The notes beneath the pieces are model-generated. The model did no database searches. It saw only the letters and a program-made list of their open reading frames with translations, and was not told the DNA's origin. From SZUA-37 sp964472525 (GTDB lineage Bacteria > Pseudomonadota > Gammaproteobacteria > UBA6429 > Thiohalophilaceae), in the NCBI GenBank assembly GCA_964472525.1, contig CAYYLL010000004.1, positions 62,001-126,000 on the forward strand: 64,000 nucleotides of DNA. The letters run 5' to 3'. This document shows, one piece after another, positions 36,182 through 46,121 of this stretch. Both the position numbers and the translations under genes were made by a program. The first letter of the stretch is position 1; each line of letters opens with the position of its first letter.

Positions 36182-37069
36182 TTAGTTAAACATTTCCGCA
36201 CACCACTTTTCAATAATAAATCGCGTTTCTTGTGGTTTTTCGGTTAGTAACCAATGGTCTGCATCAACCACCTCAATTTTAGCATTAGGGAAGCGCATTA
36301 TTATTTCTTTTGTTTGATCGAATGAACTAATACTAGCACCGCCAGAAAGGAGAACCAGAACAGGGATATGAATATCTTCCAATACCGGTAAAAGCCGTAT
36401 CACTTCGTTGATATCCTGCAAATAATTGGCCAAAGGAATGTATTTAAAATCGGCAAAGGGATTGGTATATAAATCAGCTATTTTTAATTCAGGATGTTTC
36501 TTTAACGTTGCGCGTGTTTTTTCGTCGAGTGCGCGCAAATCCCGCTTGGGCAACCGCCAACGTTTAACACCAATAAAATTTAAACGGCGTAAGATAAAGC
36601 TAAATAGCCGAAGAAGATAACGGTAACTTTTTGCCTTGCTTAAACGACCATGCAGGTTTTCAGGAAAAACTGGATCAATCAGAATCAGTCCTCGACTGCG
36701 TTCAGGGTACTGAGCAGCATAAGTAATCGCAACTTGTGCGCCGAGGCTATGACCCATAAAAACAGATTGCTGATAATGCTCCACCTGCATCACAAGGTTA
36801 ATATCATTTAACCAGTCACTACGTGAATAATGGCCTCGGTACATAGATTCACCATGGCCACGTAAATCAATCTGTAGTAAGTCCCAATCTTTTTTTAATT
36901 GGGTATATTCAACAAACTCGCTAAAACGAGTGCCATTACTTGCAAGGCCGTGTATAAGCGTTAATAAAGGTTTAAGCTGCTGTTGGCGCGTAAGCCGATA
37001 ACCTATCGTTGCATCGTCGTTGGTTTTTATTTTAGAAAAAATGGTTGTGGATTCTATTGGATTACTCAT
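36182..37069 (-). CDS. Alpha/beta hydrolase
   Basis: A 295-residue soluble hydrolase with the nucleophile elbow GHSLGAQ, an oxyanion-type HGLASNG segment and a late catalytic His in VDADHWLL. It has a cap region of about 90 residues rich in Arg and Lys between strands. It looks like an esterase or C-C hydrolase of unknown substrate and is a single gene with no informative neighbours. Confidence 0.88.
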   Translation of the reverse strand: MSNPIESTTIFSKIKTNDDATIGYRLTRQQQLKPLLTLIHGLASNGTRFSEFVEYTQLKKDWDLLQIDLRGHGESMYRGHYSRSDWLNDINLVMQVEHYQQSVFMGHSLGAQVAITYAAQYPERSRGLILIDPVFPENLHGRLSKAKSYRYLLRLFSFILRRLNFIGVKRWRLPKRDLRALDEKTRATLKKHPELKIADLYTNPFADFKYIPLANYLQDINEVIRLLPVLEDIHIPVLVLLSGGASISSFDQTKEIIMRFPNAKIEVVDADHWLLTEKPQETRFIIEKWCAEMFN

Positions 37070-37112
37070 ATTTTTAATATGCTATTTAATATCACCATTG
37101 ACGCGTATCCGA

Positions 37113-40049
37113 TTAAAAACTCGCACCTAAGCGAAGATAAAAATTATCTCCACCAATAAGATTATCATACCCATGAGCATAGCCTAAAGTAACCCGTATT
37201 ACCGTACTATAGCCAAATATGGTATCTGCATATAATTCAACACCTGAACCCGTATAATATTTATCTGGACTCCCATCACGCCAAGCTGCACCACGGTCAA
37301 TAAATACTGCCGCAGACAGTTGTTGCAAACCAAGGGGGGGTATCATTGCGGTACGTTCTAAACGCCAGATAGGGAAACGATATTCCACACTCATTAGGCG
37401 CATCCGACGATTGGTTAACGCGGCATGACCGGCATTATACCCACGCAACATATATTCACGTCGGTTAAAAGGAGATGAAATAAGTGTTGGCGAAAGTAGT
37501 CTGGGCTCAAAATTATTAGTATTACTGCCACCGAGTTGAAACGGCCTTGGCTTATCCGTACCATAGCCTTCCACCGCTCGCAGGGCTAATACATGTTCAC
37601 CACCCAACTGAATAAATTCGCGCCAATCGAGAGTGTAAACTTGACCACGATAATCACTATTACCCAAACGATTACTGTCTTCTGCAATCAACTGAATGGA
37701 GCGGCCCTCTGCCCGACTCACTGATTTTGGATGATAACTTGTATCTTTATAAACAACCGCAGCACCTAATAAATTATCAACAATTGGGTTACGTACTGCA
37801 ATACTCGTATTTTTTCGCCACGAATCTTTTTCGGTATCTTTAACCGCCGCCACATGAAAAGATAAGCGATCGGTAAGTGATAATAACGGAAAAACAACCT
37901 CGGCTTGCTGAACATTGTGACTTCGCACACGCAGTAAATTATTATTATTATCCAAAAATAATCTGTTGCCGTGTGATGTATGTAATTTAAATGTTGGGTA
38001 CCAACGATCATAAATATAATCAAAGGAGCCCAGCCAGTCATCATAGCTCGAATGATAATTAGCATACGACAGTGACACACCATAAATATGCCTTGCTAAG
38101 GTGTCCCAACCAGAAGTGAAGGCTCCCACTTGATAATAGTCTTCACCTATCGCAACAATAGGCTGATACCAACGCGGTACAACGCTTTCGGCAGGGGAAT
38201 AATCTTTAACAGGCCCAGTCTTAACCTCAGCAGGTTCAGGTTTAGCAATGGCCGTGCTACCTTTATGGGCAGGGGGAACCTCACGGGTTTCTTTTATTGC
38301 CAACTTGAATATATCGAAACCCTTTTCTGTATAACCGATATAATACAATTCATTTTCATTTTTACCCTGCACAGGGTAGAAGCCACCACCGATTAAATCC
38401 GTTAAACTGGTAGTTTCACCTGATGCAATATTAATACGACGAATATTGTAGATCCCGCCATTATCTGAACTGTATAAAATATTTTTACCATCGGCTGAAA
38501 ATATTGGATTTGTCTCGATAACATCATCTTGTGTCACAAAATGCCATTGCCGAGTTGCAATATCAAACTTTTCCAGATTCCAGCCAGTATCTGGCCGGAA
38601 CACGGAGGCAATTAAAATATTTTCGGTGGGTGACCAGTCAATAGAGGCAACAACTTCCGCATATTTACCTTTCCACAAGGTTTCTTTATATTCACCTTTC
38701 GCATCCAACAAATGTAATTCATTTTTTGCCAAGCCATTTTTAACAGCCATTAATTGCTTGCCGTCAGGACTCCAGGTAACGGTTCGATAACGTGCGCAGT
38801 GGGTTAAACGGGTTTCTGCACCGCTAGTCGGGTTGATATGATAAAGATCATAATAAATTGCTGCATTTCGACAGCGCTCCGGTTTAGCCAGAATAATACC
38901 GGCTTGTTCATGCAGGTCGAAACGTGCCGCTATCCTTAATTCAGTTAATTTTTTTGCTGCATGATAAGTACCATCTTTATCAGGATGGAGAACTTTCAAT
39001 GCCATGTTCTTATCCGCATTGTAATCCACATAATAAATGTCACCCTTTGCAGAAACCTGCATTGGCCCGGTAAAATAACCGTCCTGCGTTATGCGTTTAC
39101 CAATCACTTCACCGCGTTCTTTAACCGCCTGCCACTGCGGCTTATACTTGGCCTTCATGTCTGTTTCAAATCCGTCCCACAAACCCCACATATCTTTACC
39201 CAATGTATAATAGGCATTTGAGTTGACTCGCCACGGTATAATGTTGTCTGAATAATTATCAACAAGTTCGATTACTTTTTTCTTACCGTATTTTTTTTCG
39301 ATATATTGAAAAAAATTGACGCCATATAAATAACGTGACGTATTCATTGGCCATTGCGTCATTAACGGCACACTCACATGTCGTAATGATTTAAAATCGT
39401 CTTTCGCTTCCATACGCATTAACATATTAAAGTAACTACTTTGACCACGGCCCACGCCACGCCCAGTATCGGTTTCAACATACGTTGCTAAACCTTCAAT
39501 AAGCCATGAAGGTTGATACGTATTGGGGAAAGCACTAAAAAATGGAAAGATATAAGCCGCCCGACCAAAAATTTTACGCATCACCGAGGCAGCACCGATA
39601 GCTTTATCTAAATGCAGGATATGCAAATATTCATGCCGAATAACCGTTTCCAGCCAGTCTGAATTATCCTCAACACTGTTGACGCTATCGGGGCCGGACA
39701 AGAAAATACCGGTTCGATTAGTTGGGAAAGGGCCCGCATAGCCATTCGAGATGTCATACTCATCGGTTAAGATAATGTCGGTCTTGTCCGCCGGGGTCCA
39801 ATCCATCATCAAGCTGAGTTCTGTGTGCGTTTCCTCTGCAATAGCCAAGGTTCGCCGTGCCAGCTTTTCTTCACCCTTGGAAAAAAGACAGCGGAAATGT
39901 TTTGACTCAAGGGTGAACCAATCGAGTGTGTAATCGTGCAATATCGCCGCCTTAGCAGGCAAAGCACTCAAGACTAAAATAACCAGTGCAGCAAACAATA
40001 TGATTGTTTGTTTTGCTGCAAACTTTACCCCTAAAAAATACTGACCCAT
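37113..40049 (-). CDS. Gluzincin-like protease fused to beta-propeller and Omp85-like barrel
   Basis: A 978-residue exported protein with ATG 40049 chosen so that the signal peptide (TIILFAALVILVLSALPAKA) is near the start. Residues about 40-300 form a zinc-peptidase-like domain with HEYLH (about 139-143) and a downstream SWLIEGLATYVE in which Glu is the likely third ligand. Residues about 320-580 hold WD40/PD40-type blades (SPDGKQLMAV, SADGKNILYS). The last 330 residues look like a 16-strand surface-antigen barrel with an RGY motif (MLRGYNAG) and a terminal Phe. I know each domain type, but not a named protein with this order. It is probably an outer-membrane protein. Confidence 0.85.
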   Translation of the reverse strand: MGQYFLGVKFAAKQTIILFAALVILVLSALPAKAAILHDYTLDWFTLESKHFRCLFSKGEEKLARRTLAIAEETHTELSLMMDWTPADKTDIILTDEYDISNGYAGPFPTNRTGIFLSGPDSVNSVEDNSDWLETVIRHEYLHILHLDKAIGAASVMRKIFGRAAYIFPFFSAFPNTYQPSWLIEGLATYVETDTGRGVGRGQSSYFNMLMRMEAKDDFKSLRHVSVPLMTQWPMNTSRYLYGVNFFQYIEKKYGKKKVIELVDNYSDNIIPWRVNSNAYYTLGKDMWGLWDGFETDMKAKYKPQWQAVKERGEVIGKRITQDGYFTGPMQVSAKGDIYYVDYNADKNMALKVLHPDKDGTYHAAKKLTELRIAARFDLHEQAGIILAKPERCRNAAIYYDLYHINPTSGAETRLTHCARYRTVTWSPDGKQLMAVKNGLAKNELHLLDAKGEYKETLWKGKYAEVVASIDWSPTENILIASVFRPDTGWNLEKFDIATRQWHFVTQDDVIETNPIFSADGKNILYSSDNGGIYNIRRINIASGETTSLTDLIGGGFYPVQGKNENELYYIGYTEKGFDIFKLAIKETREVPPAHKGSTAIAKPEPAEVKTGPVKDYSPAESVVPRWYQPIVAIGEDYYQVGAFTSGWDTLARHIYGVSLSYANYHSSYDDWLGSFDYIYDRWYPTFKLHTSHGNRLFLDNNNNLLRVRSHNVQQAEVVFPLLSLTDRLSFHVAAVKDTEKDSWRKNTSIAVRNPIVDNLLGAAVVYKDTSYHPKSVSRAEGRSIQLIAEDSNRLGNSDYRGQVYTLDWREFIQLGGEHVLALRAVEGYGTDKPRPFQLGGSNTNNFEPRLLSPTLISSPFNRREYMLRGYNAGHAALTNRRMRLMSVEYRFPIWRLERTAMIPPLGLQQLSAAVFIDRGAAWRDGSPDKYYTGSGVELYADTIFGYSTVIRVTLGYAHGYDNLIGGDNFYLRLGASF

Positions 40050-40313
40050 GCTCCAAACATCCCCAACCAATAAAATAGTCTATTTTATAAATTCAGCCAC
40101 ACATAAAAAACAGGCCACTATTTAACGCAGCCTGTTATGCCTTTATATATGGATTGACGATAAAAGATACCATTTAAGCCCTTGTCCTGCAATTTTCTAT
40201 CCTAATAATCAGCCAATTCTGAAACTTTCTAGATTGTCAATATCGACGCACTCTTCAGGCTTGGTTAAACTAGCCCTTCTGTTTCCTCTTTAATCCAACC
40301 TTTATGAGTCCTT

Positions 40314-42329
40314 ATGCTGCAACAACTTAACCACACCCAACAGTCGGCCGTCCGCTGTATTGATAAACCCTGTCTGGTTCTGGCCGGTGCCGGTAGTGGT
40401 AAAACACGCGTTATCACCTATAAAATCGCTTATCTTATTCAAAAATGCGGCTATCCGGCCAATACCATTGCAGCCGTTACCTTTACCAATAAATCAGCAC
40501 GCGAAATGAAACAACGTGTTTCAAGCCTAATGACAAAACAACAAACCAAGGGCTTGCGTGTTTCCACATTCCATACGTTGGGATTAAATATTATTCGCCA
40601 CTCCTTACATCCACTGGGTCTTAAAACCGGATTTTCAATTTATGATAATACCGATAGTCTAAGTCTGGTACGAGAACTCATGCGTAAAACATTTTCTGAC
40701 CCAAAAAATCAAGCTGAAATGGCACTACAACAAATCGACCGCTGGAAGAATGCCTTTATCACACCTGAAAATGCACAGCAGTTGGCCAATGGCGATCAAC
40801 ATCTTGTTCTTGCTGCAAAAATTTACGAACAATACAACCACCACCTTCGCACTTATAATGCAGTCGATTTTAATGACCTTATAATGTTACCGGTTTTGCT
40901 ATTACGTAATAATGAAGAAGCCCGTAACTACTGGCAGCAAAAAATTCGCTACCTATTAGTTGATGAATATCAGGATACCAACAACACCCAATACGAGTTA
41001 GTTAAACTTATTGTTGGCGATAAGAGCGCCTTAACCGTTGTGGGTGATGACGACCAATCCATTTATGCTTGGCGAGGTGCGCAACCGGAGAATTTGTTAA
41101 ATTTAAAGACAGATTACCCTAACTTAAATGTTGTTAAATTGGAACAGAACTACCGTTCAACCGGTTGTATTTTAAACGCTGCCAATACCCTCATTCAAAA
41201 CAACCCGCATGTATTTGAGAAAAAACTTTGGAGCGAACTAGGCTTTGGAGAACAGATCCGGATTTTACCTTGCGGCAACGAAGATATAGAAGCCGAACAA
41301 ATTACTGCTGAAATTTTACATCATAAATTTCAACATGGAACAAATTTTAAAGACTATGCCCTGCTTTATCGTGGCAATCATCAGTCCAGACTATTTGAAC
41401 GTACATTGCGAGAAAATAATATACCTTATTATTTAAGTGGTGGTATTTCTTTCTTTTCTTACACTGAAATTAAAGACTTACTTTCTTATTTACGCTTAAT
41501 TTCAAACCCCGATGATGATAATGCCTTTATTCGTATCGTTAATACACCTCGACGTGAAATTGGCCCGAGTACATTAGAAACACTGAATAAATTTTCTTCT
41601 AGCTACAATCACAGTTTATTCAGTGCCTGCTTTGAAAGTAATATTACGACTCAGTTAAAACCACGCGCACAACAAAACTTAAATGATTTTGCACAGTGGA
41701 TACTAGACGTTACTCACACTGCTGAAAATGATTCGCCGGTTGCAGCAATAAAACGTGTGATACAAGACGTTGGTTATGAACAATGGTTAACCGATACCGC
41801 CAAAGACGAACAAGTTGCTATTCGTAAAATTAATAACGTAAATGAACTGGTAGACTGGATCAGTAAACTGCATACAAAAGATCCTGAAGCCAGTCTGCAT
41901 GACATTATTACCAAACTCACATTGATTGATACCCTCGAACGCAATGATGATGATGAAATAGGTGATAATGTTTCACTTATGACCTTACACGCTGCCAAAG
42001 GACTGGAGTTCCCGCATGTATTTTTAGTCGGCATGGAAGAAGAAATATTGCCACATCGAACCAGTATAGAAGAGGAAAACATAGAAGAAGAACGCCGCCT
42101 AGCTTATGTTGGGATTACCCGTGCAAAGAGTACACTCACTCTCAGCTTCGCCAAACAACGAAAACGGTTTGGTGAAATTGTTGACTGTGAACCTAGCCGC
42201 TTTATTGATGAACTACCAGAAGATGATTTAAATTGGCTGGGTTCAAATTCAAAACTCAGTAAAGAAGAACAAAAACAGAAAGGTCAAATGCATTTTTCAA
42301 GTCTGCGTGCTTTAATTTCTGAAAGCTAA
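40314..42329 (+). CDS. rep: ATP-dependent DNA helicase Rep
   Basis: A 671-residue UvrD/Rep superfamily 1A helicase: Walker A LAGAGSGKTRV at about residue 24, DEYQDTN (motif II), DDDQSIYAWRGA (motif III), and TLHAAKGLEF and TRAK late motifs. Rep helps the replisome pass protein blocks by moving 3' to 5'. The size matches E. coli Rep, and the N-terminus (LNHTQQSAV) fits family alignment. Confidence 0.95.
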   Translation: MLQQLNHTQQSAVRCIDKPCLVLAGAGSGKTRVITYKIAYLIQKCGYPANTIAAVTFTNKSAREMKQRVSSLMTKQQTKGLRVSTFHTLGLNIIRHSLHPLGLKTGFSIYDNTDSLSLVRELMRKTFSDPKNQAEMALQQIDRWKNAFITPENAQQLANGDQHLVLAAKIYEQYNHHLRTYNAVDFNDLIMLPVLLLRNNEEARNYWQQKIRYLLVDEYQDTNNTQYELVKLIVGDKSALTVVGDDDQSIYAWRGAQPENLLNLKTDYPNLNVVKLEQNYRSTGCILNAANTLIQNNPHVFEKKLWSELGFGEQIRILPCGNEDIEAEQITAEILHHKFQHGTNFKDYALLYRGNHQSRLFERTLRENNIPYYLSGGISFFSYTEIKDLLSYLRLISNPDDDNAFIRIVNTPRREIGPSTLETLNKFSSSYNHSLFSACFESNITTQLKPRAQQNLNDFAQWILDVTHTAENDSPVAAIKRVIQDVGYEQWLTDTAKDEQVAIRKINNVNELVDWISKLHTKDPEASLHDIITKLTLIDTLERNDDDEIGDNVSLMTLHAAKGLEFPHVFLVGMEEEILPHRTSIEEENIEEERRLAYVGITRAKSTLTLSFAKQRKRFGEIVDCEPSRFIDELPEDDLNWLGSNSKLSKEEQKQKGQMHFSSLRALISES

Positions 42330-42631
42330 TAAAAAATCATAAGCACTCGTAATCAAAAAAACCGAACACTAACTAAATAGAATTATTTGGTGGATTTCCA
42401 AGGGAGTTTTATATAGCCTGTTTGGTGGTGGATATGCTATGCAGACGGAAAATATGCTTGCTGCAACTCAAATTACATAAGTATTTTTATAAATTACTTA
42501 AATTCTCACTTTACCTGCCGATAACATAGCACTTATAGGGACTTTAGATGTCTCTATTGATGACTATTTTAAGTTTTAAGTTTGATTGAGTAATAAAACT
42601 GCATCCAATCTTAGATTTTAAGGAAAATAAA

Positions 42632-43150
42632 ATGTTTAATTTATTTAAGAAGAAAGATAAAAAGCCTGAAAGTGGTGTAATAAAACAGCAATCTCCGCAA
42701 CAAGTTGCCCCAGGAACAACTATTAGGTACAACCCTAATTTAATTAATAAATTAAAGGGCGATCATCAAACTTTGCTTGGTATTTATGGAGAAATAAAAT
42801 CGGCTGCTGACTCAGCAAACTACCCACTTGCAACACAGAAGTTAAAAGAACTTAAACGTGGTTTTATGGATCACATTCTCGTAGAAAATGTAAGTCTTTA
42901 TGTTTATATGAAAAATTCTTTTAAGGGTGATGAGGCTAATGTTGAACTTGTCCAGAGTTTTCGTAGCGAAATGGATGGAATAGGTAAAGTAGTTAGAGCT
43001 TTTATTTTGAAATATGAAACCATTGGGGTTGATGCTGATTTAGCATCGTCATTTGCTCATGATTTAAAAGATATAGGCGCGGCACTCGTCGCACGGATTG
43101 AACGAGAAGAAGGTACACTTTATCCGCTATATCAAGCCACTTATGAATAA
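42632..43150 (+). CDS. Hemerythrin-like domain protein
   Basis: A 172-residue protein: a Lys-rich N-terminal 40 residues, then a four-helix bundle with likely iron ligands in KGDHQTLL, FMDHILVEN and REEGTLYPLY. Bacterial hemerythrins bind oxygen at a di-iron site or sense redox. The second His-x3-Glu element is present as HILVE. It has no signal or membrane segment. An AAGGAA RBS precedes the ATG. The 302-bp gap before it has no gene that I can see. Confidence 0.8.
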   Translation: MFNLFKKKDKKPESGVIKQQSPQQVAPGTTIRYNPNLINKLKGDHQTLLGIYGEIKSAADSANYPLATQKLKELKRGFMDHILVENVSLYVYMKNSFKGDEANVELVQSFRSEMDGIGKVVRAFILKYETIGVDADLASSFAHDLKDIGAALVARIEREEGTLYPLYQATYE

Positions 43151-43335
43151 CACGCATCTAGATGTGTTGAAGACGCGTTGAATACCCAACTCGATGAATA
43201 TCTAAATAGTCGCCCCTGAAAAAAATTCAAATACTGATATGGCTGATTGTTATTATAATAAACCCTAACCATCACACCCCAAACTGAAGTGGATCCCATC
43301 CCAATTTCAAAACTTTTTGACTTAATTTGATACAT

Positions 43336-43374
43336 AAAAAAACCACCGCTTAAAAAAAGAGGTGGTTTTTAAAA
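43336..43374. terminator. Bidirectional rho-independent terminator
   Basis: AAAAACCACC (43338-43347) pairs with GGTGGTTTTT (43361-43370) around a 13-base loop, with A/T runs on both sides. It would end the cytochrome gene on the - strand and read-through from the hemerythrin gene. Confidence 0.8.
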
Positions 43375-43391
43375 TGAAGACAACCCGGTCT

Positions 43392-43835
43392 TTATTTAGC
43401 TTTTAAAACCATATAATCAATCACTGCTTTAACATTGGCATCGCTTAAGCTTGAGCCGCCCTTAGGTGGCATACCTTTAAAGCCGCCAATCGCATGTTTG
43501 TATAATGTTGACTTACCCTGTGCAATACGTGCCTTCCAAGCACCTTTATCACCCAGTTTAGGCGCACCCATCGCACCCGTGCCATGGCAGGCAAAGCAAT
43601 GCGCTTGAAAGGCTGCCGCCGCGCTGAATGCCGCTGTTTTAACAGCAACTGGCGTCCCAACACTCACTTCACCCACTGGCTTAATACGCGCATCGATTGC
43701 TTCGGTCACCATCACATCGGGCATTTTTTTATCTGTTGATGACAATAAATTAGCCAAAACAATCATTAAAATTAAAAATCCGAACAACGCGCCACCAATA
43801 CCCACTAAATAATTTACAAATTGACTATCTTTCAT
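43392..43835 (-). CDS. Membrane-anchored cytochrome c5-type protein
   Basis: A 147-residue protein with an N-terminal membrane anchor (VNYLVGIGGALFGFLILMIVLANLL) and a C-terminal class I cytochrome c domain with heme-binding CFACH and axial Met in FKGMPPKGG. It resembles the mono-heme cytochrome at 53664 (shared QAHCFACHGTGAxGAP..). It is periplasmic and electron-carrying, with partners unknown. ATG 43835 is preferred to the upstream TTG. Confidence 0.85.
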   Translation of the reverse strand: MKDSQFVNYLVGIGGALFGFLILMIVLANLLSSTDKKMPDVMVTEAIDARIKPVGEVSVGTPVAVKTAAFSAAAAFQAHCFACHGTGAMGAPKLGDKGAWKARIAQGKSTLYKHAIGGFKGMPPKGGSSLSDANVKAVIDYMVLKAK

Positions 43836-44051
43836 TGCTACCAAACCTTCATCATCATTAATTTTATAAAAATCAGTGGCCTATAAAACTTTCTCCACCA
43901 ATTGAAATTCTACCCGAGATTATAGCGAACAACCCCTATTTCTGCCAGTGGATCCCCTTTTTCTGAACCAGAAATAGCTAAATCCAATACGAATCCCAGT
44001 ACGAATCAAAGAACTATAAATTATATAGAATTAAGCTTTTGGGAAATTTAT

Positions 44052-44243
44052 TTATTCACCCTCATCACATTTTTTACATTGTAATTCTAGTCCAATATGT
44101 TCCATCCGGCCTTTTTCACTGATCACCCATTGTCTATTTTGCCAGGGAGGCTGGTGCCGTACATGCTGTGTATGGCCGCACTCTAAGTCAGCAACCCAGT
44201 CATTCACTTCGTCTAAATGAAAACCGATTATTTTCTGTTGCAT
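44052..44243 (-). CDS. DUF3565 family protein
   Basis: A 63-residue protein containing DWVADLECGHTQHVRHQPPW and CKKCDEGE: four Cys/His-type groups suggest bound zinc. The DUF3565 family has no established function (sometimes called pressure-regulated). It lies three bases after the diguanylate cyclase stop. Confidence 0.85.
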   Translation of the reverse strand: MQQKIIGFHLDEVNDWVADLECGHTQHVRHQPPWQNRQWVISEKGRMEHIGLELQCKKCDEGE

Positions 44244-44246
44244 TCG

Positions 44247-46118
44247 TTAACCTGCAATACAAATATTACGGCCACTCTCTTTTGCTTTGTATAACGCCCT
44301 GTCTGCACGTTCAAATAACATTTGTACACTTTCGTTTTCAGCTATTTCGCATATACCGGCAGATGCCGTCACTTTGACTGGTTTATCTCTAAAATGAAAA
44401 GCACATGCTTCGATGGCTTTACGAATATTATCAGCTACTTTCATCGCAGCAGTTAGCATGGTACCGGGAAGCACCACAACAAATTCTTCACCGCCATACC
44501 GTGCCACAAAATCTGCATCTCTAATATTTTCAGATAACATTTGAGCAATAATTCTTAATACCTTGTCGCCAGCTTGGTGACCAAATTCATCATTAACACG
44601 TTTAAAAAAATCCACATCCCAAACCATTAGCACAAACGGAGTATTATATTTTGTAAACCGTTCGTGTTCCTGGCTTATCCATTCATCATAAGCTAGCCGA
44701 TTTGGAATTCTGGTTAACGTGTCATGCGTTGCTTGTAAACGTTTTTTCTCTAGCTGTTCACGTAATTCTTCAGCCTCACGTTTGACTGTTATTAATTCTT
44801 TTGCCAATTGCCTAACGACATCATCTGAATTATTTTTCTGTGTATTATCGACACTAAGGAAAGTATCCATATGATGTCTAATCATAATAACATGTGACTT
44901 TACATTATCTTTTAATGTATCAATATTTGTTTCATTATTTAGAAAATCGTTAATGCTGTCGGTGGTTTGATTAACCGATTCATTCATTTGTTTGAAATTG
45001 TTTGACCTTTTGTCACTAATACCTGAAAGGTTTTTAACTTCTTCATCAATTTCTTGTAAACGGCCACCAAGCTCAGTTAAAAAACCTTCCAACTCCTTGC
45101 GTTCATTTTTTAATGTCAGCTGCAATGCCATAACTAGCTCAACAATTCGCCCCAAACATGGTTTTAATTTATCCGGCTCGCTCATCAATGTTTGGCGTAT
45201 TTCTTCTGCGGTTACGCTTAAATCATCAGGTAAGCTAACCAACTCTAAAAATTCAATTAATAAACTGGCTGCCTGATTTGAAAATATTTCCGTTCCATTT
45301 TCTTTCTCAGATGTTGAAATATACAAGCTGTTCGCAATCAACTCCATCGTTTCCATTGCTTGTTGACGAGTCTGACTTGAAGCTGCTTTTAACTGTAATT
45401 GTCTTGTTTTTGTTGTATCAAGAAATTCAGCAGGAATTTTTTTAAGGAAGCCAAGCAGTAGTACAGGGTATTCAAGTGGTGTTTCTATTTCAGAGTTTTG
45501 TTCCCGTGCGGTAGTATCCGTTAAGTCTTCATTATTATTTGATTGATGGTTGTCTAGTTCATCGTTTTGTATGTTGTTCGCTGTACTTTTATCTGCCCCA
45601 TCTGTAATATTTTCTTGTAATGATTTTAATTCTTCATCGTGCCAAATAAATTCCTGATTAATCAACTTGGTAAAGGAATGAATAAACTTCTGAATTTCAT
45701 CGTCTTTAATATTACTGAATTGTCTAGCTAGACCGCGCTTAAATTGTTGTGCTTTGTCAGTCCATTGAACACGTTCAACACATTCTTCTACTAGTTTTTT
45801 TACAGAATAACGACTGTCCTCCTGTTTATCTGATATATCAATATCACGAATAACCGTACTGATTTTATCTAGCTGTACACGCAGATTTAAACTGTCTTTG
45901 CCATTACGAATATCTTCCCGTAATGTATCCATTAGTTTTGTTAAGCGTTCATTCCCTGAGCCAGCGGCCAAACTAATTCGCACAATGGCATTGCGTAATA
46001 ATTTTTCAACCTGATGCCATTGTTCTTCTTTATATTCTAAATCATCAAGACTGTCGTAATATTTCTTTTTCCACTGAGCAGGCTCTCCGTCATCTTTTGA
46101 TTTTTTTCCAAAAGCCAT
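44247..46118 (-). CDS. Diguanylate cyclase with long helical N-terminus
   Basis: A 623-residue soluble protein. The first 450 residues are mostly helical with coiled-coil stretches and no known sensor domain. The C-terminal GGDEF domain has an intact GGEEF active site at about residue 540 (ARYGGEEFVVVLPG), so it should make cyclic di-GMP. There is no visible RxxD inhibitory site upstream. It starts three bases after the EEP-phosphodiesterase gene. Confidence 0.92.
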   Translation of the reverse strand: MAFGKKSKDDGEPAQWKKKYYDSLDDLEYKEEQWHQVEKLLRNAIVRISLAAGSGNERLTKLMDTLREDIRNGKDSLNLRVQLDKISTVIRDIDISDKQEDSRYSVKKLVEECVERVQWTDKAQQFKRGLARQFSNIKDDEIQKFIHSFTKLINQEFIWHDEELKSLQENITDGADKSTANNIQNDELDNHQSNNNEDLTDTTAREQNSEIETPLEYPVLLLGFLKKIPAEFLDTTKTRQLQLKAASSQTRQQAMETMELIANSLYISTSEKENGTEIFSNQAASLLIEFLELVSLPDDLSVTAEEIRQTLMSEPDKLKPCLGRIVELVMALQLTLKNERKELEGFLTELGGRLQEIDEEVKNLSGISDKRSNNFKQMNESVNQTTDSINDFLNNETNIDTLKDNVKSHVIMIRHHMDTFLSVDNTQKNNSDDVVRQLAKELITVKREAEELREQLEKKRLQATHDTLTRIPNRLAYDEWISQEHERFTKYNTPFVLMVWDVDFFKRVNDEFGHQAGDKVLRIIAQMLSENIRDADFVARYGGEEFVVVLPGTMLTAAMKVADNIRKAIEACAFHFRDKPVKVTASAGICEIAENESVQMLFERADRALYKAKESGRNICIAG

Positions 46119-46121
46119 TCG

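Noticed and set aside
35995..36213. 72-codon - strand frame
   Set aside because: Its second half is the palindromic repeat copy A, and its start lies inside the hydrolase gene end; no RBS.
42330..42631. Hidden gene in the 302-bp gap before the hemerythrin gene
   Set aside because: No frame of useful length, no hairpin with T-run, and no repeat was seen; only promoter-like AT-rich sequence.
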